NCBI GenBank assembly: GCA_031308135.1
Contig: JAHLJT010000631.1
Span: 198,893,126-198,957,125, forward strand
Direction of reading: 5' to 3'
Length of the DNA: 64,000 nt
Source: Acheta domesticus
Lineage: Eukaryota > Arthropoda > Insecta > Orthoptera > Gryllidae
Part shown: positions 62,301 through 64,000 of the stretch, one piece after another
How the letters are laid out: the number at the start of each line of letters is the position of its first letter
Numbering within the stretch: position 1 is the first letter of the stretch
Position numbers and translations under genes: made by a program
The notes under the pieces: model-generated
What the model was told of the DNA's origin: nothing
Databases searched by the model: none
What the model saw: only the letters and a program-made list of their open reading frames with translations

Positions 62301-62752
62301 ACAATTGTGCAATATATAATAAATGACACCTATAAAAAATATTAAATAAAAAAAGGTGAAAAAGAGGAGCTCCTGACTAAAGTGAAATTTCATCATTATT
62401 TTATAATCTTCTAATCTTGAAACCAGTTCTTTTAATAATTTTTAGTTAAATATTTTTTAATAATGCGTTTCATAAATTGTTATGCATAATTTTATCCCTT
62501 ATGATTTTATCATTGTCTATCTTGCATGTAATTTTCACAGATGACACTGAAAGCGAGAGCGAAGATGATTTTCTGCAAATTAAACGGAAGGATCATGATC
62601 TTGATGACATACCGATTGCAAATTCAGTTGAGGAACAAGAAGCTGTTTCTCGAAAGAACAAGAAAATAAGAACTAAAGCTCTATTGGCCAAAAAAATCTT
62701 GAAGAAAAAGATTGTTGCTAACAAAAAAATTGTATTTGATGATGAAGGAAAA
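26181..62752 (+). CDS. DDX10: DEAD-box RNA helicase DDX10/Dbp4 ortholog, eleven exons, 3' end outside the window
   Basis: DDX10/Dbp4 is a nucleolar ATP-dependent RNA helicase that acts in early 18S rRNA processing. I place the exons at 26181-26312, 26389-26580, 30766-30916, 31001-31122, 32222-32343, 32425-32626, 32701-32864, 41039-41225, 58556-58732, 58948-59156 and 62541-62752. Every intron is GT-AG and phases agree, except for one extra base in exon 7. The Q motif region, [39 protein letters not shown] and HRAGRTAR all appear in order. After the core, [19 protein letters not shown] and [12 protein letters not shown] identify DDX10 rather than another DEAD-box protein. About 623 codons lie in the window; the human protein is about 875 residues, so C-terminal exons remain to the right. 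Transposons fill introns 2, 7, 8 and 10. Confidence 0.95.
26389..26580 (+). CDS. DDX10: DDX10 exon 2 (Q motif and Walker A)
   Basis: Sixty-four codons, phase 0 at both ends, between TTTCAG and GTAAGT. It holds the Q-motif region ([24 protein letters not shown]) and the ATP-binding loop AAKTGSGKT. The 4.2-kb intron 2 follows. Confidence 0.95.
26690..26905 (+). repeat. Interspersed repeat fragment in DDX10 intron 2
   Basis: The stretch CGGCCCTCG...CTTGAGTCTATCCACCGCATAATTA is clearly related to 22020-22080. The shared part is about 100 bases. The family and full length are unknown. Confidence 0.55.
27755..27842. repeat. Near-perfect 88-bp palindrome (foldback element) in intron 2
   Basis: The outer arms TCAGCTGTTA and TAACAGCTGA, and inner arms around CATCCAATCA and TATTGGATGA, pair almost throughout, with CACCCTAGTGACG at the centre. 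Related motifs occur at 42949-43080 and 63240. Confidence 0.75.
29165..29380. mobile_element. Foldback MITE in intron 2
   Basis: The left end TTTTTCTAACTTTGCCCCTC and the right end GAGGGGCAGAGTTAGAAAAA are inverted with one mismatch. Weaker pairing continues through GATGGAATA and TATTCCATC. No coding sequence is present. A related sequence lies upstream of DDX10 at about 25636-25745. Confidence 0.75.
30766..30916 (+). CDS. DDX10: DDX10 exon 3 (motif Ia)
   Basis: It encodes [33 protein letters not shown] and [11 protein letters not shown], with RNA-contact motif Ia (PTRELA). It begins after TTTTAG and ends in phase 1 before GTATGAG. Confidence 0.95.
31001..31122 (+). CDS. DDX10: DDX10 exon 4 (GG and TPGR motifs)
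   Basis: It encodes [19 protein letters not shown] then [14 protein letters not shown]. It is bounded by TTTACTAG and GTATTT and restores phase 0. Confidence 0.95.
32222..32343 (+). CDS. DDX10: DDX10 exon 5 (DEAD and SAT motifs)
   Basis: It encodes [20 protein letters not shown] and [12 protein letters not shown], giving Walker B/DEAD and the SAT motif that couples ATP hydrolysis to unwinding. It begins after AAATAG and ends in phase 2 before GTAGGT. Confidence 0.95.
32425..32626 (+). CDS. DDX10: DDX10 exon 6 (start of helicase C domain)
   Basis: It encodes [20 protein letters not shown], then [20 protein letters not shown] and [10 protein letters not shown] (motif IV). Bounded by TTTTAG and GTTAGT, it ends in phase 0. 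Confidence 0.95.
32701..32864 (+). CDS. DDX10: DDX10 exon 7 (motif V) with a one-base frameshift
   Basis: The exon opens [20 protein letters not shown] and runs in frame to YEDFCKK. After an A8 run at 32812-32819 the family sequence ([15 protein letters not shown]) continues only in the next frame. One A fewer would restore both the frame and the phase needed by exon 8. Bounded by TTTTAG and GTGAGT. Either the A run is miscounted in the assembly or this allele is broken. Confidence 0.85.
34395..35134 (+). pseudogene. LINE copy 2 ORF1
   Basis: The zinc-knuckle region reads [29 protein letters not shown] and [15 protein letters not shown] at about 34883-35060. The third knuckle has lost a zinc ligand (CVNS in place of CVNC in copy 1). 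Upstream homology to copy 1 runs from about 34395 but shifts frame repeatedly. Confidence 0.8.
35620..38935 (+). pseudogene. LINE copy 2 ORF2 (endonuclease, reverse transcriptase, RNase H)
   Basis: The endonuclease begins [20 protein letters not shown], with [34 protein letters not shown] and [10 protein letters not shown]. Reverse transcriptase shows [50 protein letters not shown] and the catalytic [12 protein letters not shown] (about 37600). RNase H appears as [12 protein letters not shown] (about 38447), DSLSSLQA and [16 protein letters not shown] (about 38773). There are frequent stops and indels. A short (TA/AT)-rich insertion lies at 38500-38530. Confidence 0.9.
41039..41225 (+). CDS. 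DDX10: DDX10 exon 8 (motif VI)
   Basis: It encodes [40 protein letters not shown] and [25 protein letters not shown] is the arginine-finger motif VI. Preceded by the 8.2-kb intron 7 and followed by the 17.3-kb intron 8; it ends in phase 2. Confidence 0.95.
42949..43080. repeat. 132-bp palindromic foldback element
   Basis: The arms run from TGCCTCTAGAAGGTATCA inward and pair with TGATACCTGCCAGAGGCA. The inner part CATCCAATCGGAAGCTT pairs with AAGCTCCCAATTGGATG, with CTAGTGACGTCAC near the centre. It is related to the palindrome at 27755-27842. Confidence 0.75.
43137..43960 (-). mobile_element. Unclassified repeat family, copy E (minus strand)
   Basis: On the minus strand it ends with the family hairpin (the plus strand starts TTACTTTCTCGTATACG, with TATAGAGAAAGTAATGTAATGCTGC). 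It contains the internal motif CAAAAACAGCTCAAAATTTTTG (43727-43748 on the plus strand). It is 5'-truncated near 43960. Confidence 0.75.
44345..44841. other. DDX10 intron 8 sequence, nothing recognised
   Basis: Unique-looking intron sequence between the piggyBac-like element and the gypsy element. No repeat or coding signal was noticed. Confidence 0.5.
44846..46729 (-). repeat. 3' LTR of gypsy copy 2
   Basis: It begins TGTAATGATTTC (minus strand, 46729) and ends CCGTTGCA (44846). Within it, about 54 and 154 bases from the latter end, there are further copies of the LTR-end motif next to primer-site-like sequence: CCAATGCAACGGTATTC at 44896 and CCAATGCAACCATACC at 44996. Confidence 0.95.
46730..46738 (-). 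other. Polypurine tract of gypsy copy 2
   Basis: On the minus strand GGGGGGAGA directly precedes the 3' LTR start TGTAATG. Such a tract primes plus-strand DNA synthesis in LTR retrotransposons. Confidence 0.85.
46739..47311 (-). mobile_element. Gypsy copy 2, 3' internal noncoding region
   Basis: Between the integrase stop and the purine tract. Its CCAGACGTCGCTCACTCG segment matches gypsy copy 1 at 17766. No coding signal is visible. Confidence 0.7.
47273..47555 (-). pseudogene. Gypsy copy 2, integrase C-terminus only
   Basis: The frame encodes [38 protein letters not shown] and [18 protein letters not shown], matching the C-terminal part of the copy 1 integrase. The zinc-binding and catalytic-core parts are absent because of the internal deletion near 47555. 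Confidence 0.9.
47556..48471 (-). pseudogene. Gypsy copy 2 protease and start of reverse transcriptase
   Basis: The retroviral-type aspartic protease has the catalytic [12 protein letters not shown] and the later [20 protein letters not shown] linker leads to reverse transcriptase: [40 protein letters not shown] and [18 protein letters not shown]. Homology then stops and joins the integrase end in another frame. The polymerase catalytic loop, RNase H and the integrase core are missing. Protease residues look intact. It starts about 40 bases after the gag stop, in a different frame. Confidence 0.9.
48510..50282 (-). CDS. gag: Gypsy copy 2 Gag, 590 residues, intact frame
   Basis: Gag forms the particle in which reverse transcription takes place. 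The frame opens [16 protein letters not shown] and is uninterrupted. Residues about 85-150 are a coiled coil of repeated [14 protein letters not shown] units, followed by a long heptad-rich region with EKMETRF and IAELEGRV. A retrotransposon-gag domain follows at about residues 340-500: [40 protein letters not shown] and [20 protein letters not shown]. No CCHC zinc knuckle is visible; the tail is instead glutamine- and glycine-rich. An open Gag frame fits the young age of the insertion. Confidence 0.92.
   Translation of the reverse strand: METRSKKTLGVREETEFGTIFARDGDEEQRNSDEFEVEGEENVAITATEEIIGQQIAVETPVEAGSKSEPSLAMIWEFLQRSNTMLEQNSAALQNLEQNGANLQSKLEQNSANVQSKLQNLEQNSANVQSKLQNLEQNSVALQNKMAESNAELRNSLNGRLDKIEGELRDAVASIREGVEAFKAETLKRFEKAEGETRMLEEKMETRFAVQDVFNQQMGTDVGEVKSSILTLRQAAEQQREQLGSVNHDLQGVREASLRQDARIEKIEGSVSGIAANIKSTVMTEIDQLRAPETGKYREVEETLMSKIAELEGRVQAAQRTGVSGVVMGHPTLPNYLRFHGESKEQPYSFLTALENYFLVNGIPETMKLRFVEEALSSKAQYWWQALTPTPRSYGEWKAKFLDRYWNQHHRFELKFRLMSERYRKGGTESMCDFVTRKVSAFKVCSEEFNPDEVIRILIRQMPNQIRNLLWNNMPETIDDLIERVSRFDQINDGNEQDGGEHRPQNQGASGYNKFPTKPKSENICAMGVRAGDKTVNVERPQGGQPQQQKPPQGNVQHSVTERPHQEAKISCSGGENGAFPRSHERRQEN
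49850..50035 (-). repeat. In-frame tandem repeats within gag
   Basis: Units of about 60 bases around TTCTAAATTCTGCAACTTGC (plus strand), plus shorter partial units, repeat here. They encode [14 protein letters not shown] and variants of it. Copies differ by few bases, so expansion is recent. Confidence 0.85.
50361..50377 (-). other. Primer-binding site, tRNA-Lys type
   Basis: One base inside the 5' LTR the minus strand reads TGGCGCCCAAAGCGTGG. The usual 3' end of animal tRNA-Lys(CUU), CCACGTTGGGCGCCA, pairs with this apart from a short internal difference. The tRNA identity rests on general knowledge of tRNA-Lys. Confidence 0.75.
50379..52261 (-). repeat. 5' LTR of gypsy copy 2
   Basis: It matches the 3' LTR over its whole length; the only difference I see is one A fewer in a run near 50931. 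It carries the same embedded primer-site-like repeats close to its inner end. Confidence 0.95.
52389..53800 (+). mobile_element. Unclassified repeat family, copy C
   Basis: It starts AGTGGTGCTACAGAATGG after ACT and ends with the hairpin and GGAAAAGTAAAA. It is more diverged than A and B, and about 130 bases are missing near 53690-53700. Confidence 0.82.
53801..55699. other. DDX10 intron 8 sequence, nothing firm
   Basis: AT-rich. It may include decayed transposon coding sequence near 53815-54800, but no motif could be placed with confidence. Confidence 0.4.
55700..58008 (-). mobile_element. CR1-like LINE fragment (minus strand)
   Basis: From 58008 downward: an ORF1 C-terminus ([33 protein letters not shown]), then an endonuclease ([36 protein letters not shown]) at about 57720-57480. 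Reverse transcriptase is at 56228-55745: [56 protein letters not shown] and [11 protein letters not shown]. Homology stops right after that block, so the catalytic loop and 3' end are missing. No RNase H is seen. The frame is open through most of reverse transcriptase. Confidence 0.85.
58556..58732 (+). CDS. DDX10: DDX10 exon 9
   Basis: It encodes [20 protein letters not shown], then [20 protein letters not shown], part of the DDX10-specific segment just after the helicase core. Bounded by TGTGTAG and GTAAGA; ends in phase 2. Confidence 0.93.
58948..59156 (+). CDS. DDX10: DDX10 exon 10
   Basis: It encodes [20 protein letters not shown] followed by a polar, poorly conserved tail. Bounded by TTTACAG and GTAAAT; ends in phase 1. 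Confidence 0.92.
59290..61985 (+). mobile_element. CR1-like LINE remnant (plus strand)
   Basis: The endonuclease appears at 59320-59910 ([32 protein letters not shown]). Reverse transcriptase follows with decayed blocks near 60780-61060. At 61107 it reads [20 protein letters not shown], then the degenerate catalytic loop [10 protein letters not shown], where YADD has become YAED. The tail runs to about 61985. It occupies most of DDX10 intron 10 and is heavily damaged. Confidence 0.8.
62541..62752 (+). CDS. DDX10: DDX10 exon 11 (acidic and lysine-rich)
   Basis: It encodes [20 protein letters not shown] and later [20 protein letters not shown], matching the acidic and lysine-rich C-terminal region of the family. 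It ends before GTGAGT. No further exon could be found before 64000. Confidence 0.9.
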
Positions 62753-62896
62753 GTGAGTAAAATATTAGTAGTAGTATCACTGATTGACAGGGTCTTCTCG
62801 TCGAGATCTAACATATATTTTTTGTTGTTTGGATAGAAAATAAAGATAAATGTGCAGTCAAACCTTCCAAACAGCTTTTCAGGATAGAGCACATGA

Positions 62897-63068
62897 CATT
62901 TTACTTTCCCATGTATGCATGCTATGTATATGTGGAGGAATATGTGTAGTATATGGAAAGTTATGAAATGCTCTGCGGAAAAAACGGTGGATTTTCAGCA
63001 GGAAAAAATTCATTGCCAGGTCCTTATAATGAAAAAGTGGATATATCCAGTTGCTAAATTAAGAAAAA
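62897..63068 (-). mobile_element. Unclassified repeat family, inverted 3'-end fragment (F)
   Basis: The plus strand from TTTTACTTTCCCATG to CAGTTGCTAAATTAAGAAAAA is the reverse complement of the last 165 bases of copy A, including the terminal hairpin. It directly abuts the start of copy D. Confidence 0.78.
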
Positions 63069-63070
63069 CT

Positions 63071-64000
63071 AGTGGTGCTACAGAATGGCACAGACTTTCC
63101 TGTATTAGTTTTCCATTTCCTTTGGTCGTGGCTTCGTATTCAGACTTGCTACATACTCTTGCCAACTGCCATCTATCATCGCCTATACTGCGAGTAATAT
63201 TTCTGCCGACTTGACAGCTCCAGGCTGACGGGAGGGAGGGTTTCGTTATCCAATCAGAGGCTTCAAATTATGATGATGTCACTACAGAGTTGCCGATGTT
63301 TACTCTACTTACGGCGTCTCGCTGTACTTATTTTCATTTGCTTTGTGCGTGTTATGCAAAAATGTTTTGTTATTCCTTGCTTTGGCAGGATTATAGTGTA
63401 AGGGACTACGATAAAATTGTGTAACAGAATTTCATAAAATAAACTAGTGTCATTATTTCAATTCTACCAAAAATACAATAAGCTGGACGTGTATGCCTCA
63501 ACAGCTGATCTGACGCAAGAACGAACACGTGTCTGCTGCCCGAGTAAGTGGCAACATCGTTCTCCCCCACTCCCGGCTGTCAAGTCGGCAGAAGTTTTGC
63601 TCGCAGTATAATACATTCTTTTGACATTTCTCAAATTTTTTGGTTTCGTAAGAGTAGAACAGAAACCTTATTTTAAGAATAGTAAAGAACAATAAAACCT
63701 TGTCCTAAGTGGCAATTTTCTTTGAAAAAATTTGGAGCCGTTTCTAAGAAAATAGTGTTTAGCACTACTGTAAATTCAAAATTTGAGACTCATTTCCACA
63801 GAAAATTTTTGAGTTTTCGAAAAACTACATTTGAAGTAATTTGAAGCACTTTAACACACAAAAAAAATTAAATTGTGTTTAAAAATTGCTGGAAATGTGC
63901 ATATTAACGGTGTAAAAGATCTTTCAAAACAATTACATTTGTGTAATTTTTTAAAAAAGACAACAAAATTAACTTTATGTCGTAATGAACAGCGCAATTA
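63071..64000 (+). mobile_element. Unclassified repeat family, copy D (cut by the window end)
   Basis: It starts AGTGGTGCTACAGAATGG and contains the internal motif TTTGGAGCCGTTTCTAAGAAAAT at 63731. A MITE interrupts it at 63184-63610. The 3' part lies outside the window. Confidence 0.82.
63184..63610. mobile_element. 427-bp MITE inside repeat copy D
   Basis: The left end TATACTGCGAGTAATATTTC and the right end, reverse-complemented, TATACTGCGAGCAAAACTTC continue together through TGCCGACTTGACAGC, giving inverted repeats of about 35 bases. The duplication is TA or TATA. The interior has ATCCAATCAGAGGCTTCAAA, shared with the palindromic elements in introns 2 and 8. Confidence 0.8.

Overview
This window is animal nuclear DNA, most likely from an insect or another arthropod with a large, transposon-rich genome. 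The evidence is a single spliced host gene with GT-AG introns, low gene density, and an arthropod-style transposon set: LINEs with apurinic-like endonuclease (three kinds), Ty3/gypsy elements, piggyBac-like, hAT-like and pogo-like DNA transposons, tRNA-headed SINEs and many foldback elements. I cannot name the species.

Left part (1-26180), no convincing host gene. After a microsatellite and a GC-rich block that may be part of an LTR retrotransposon, one full-length LINE (copy 1) occupies 1684-14894. It is flanked by the 12-bp duplication TCTAATTATTGT and was later split by a hAT-like element (5462-8501, itself holding a SINE and MITEs), a SINE plus an unclassified repeat (8691-10643), and a piggyBac-like element (11763-14309, TTAA duplication). 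A 5'-truncated minus-strand gypsy element (15948 to about 21325) and a second copy of the unclassified repeat (23844-25440) follow.

Right part (26181-62752), one host gene on the plus strand: an ortholog of the nucleolar DEAD-box RNA helicase DDX10 (yeast Dbp4). I place eleven exons, from the start codon to the end of the window; the last exons lie beyond it. All helicase motifs are present. Exon 7 carries a one-base excess in an A8 run that breaks the reading frame. The long introns are made of transposons. Intron 7 is almost entirely a minus-strand RTE-like LINE into which LINE copy 2 inserted (33786-39169, 15-bp duplication). Intron 8 holds a piggyBac-like element containing a pogo-like element containing further repeats, then a young gypsy element with near-identical 1.88-kb LTRs (44846-52261, GTAG duplication), another unclassified repeat copy and a CR1-like LINE. 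Intron 10 holds a second CR1-like LINE. The right edge (62897-64000) is again the unclassified repeat, split by a MITE.

The most unusual material is the unclassified repeat family, with at least five copies and one extra end fragment. It has about 305-bp internal monomers, a constant CTAG-type start and a strongly conserved terminal hairpin. Also notable are the gypsy LTRs, which contain fossil copies of their own tRNA primer-binding site. All calls were made by eye from sequence; no database search was run.
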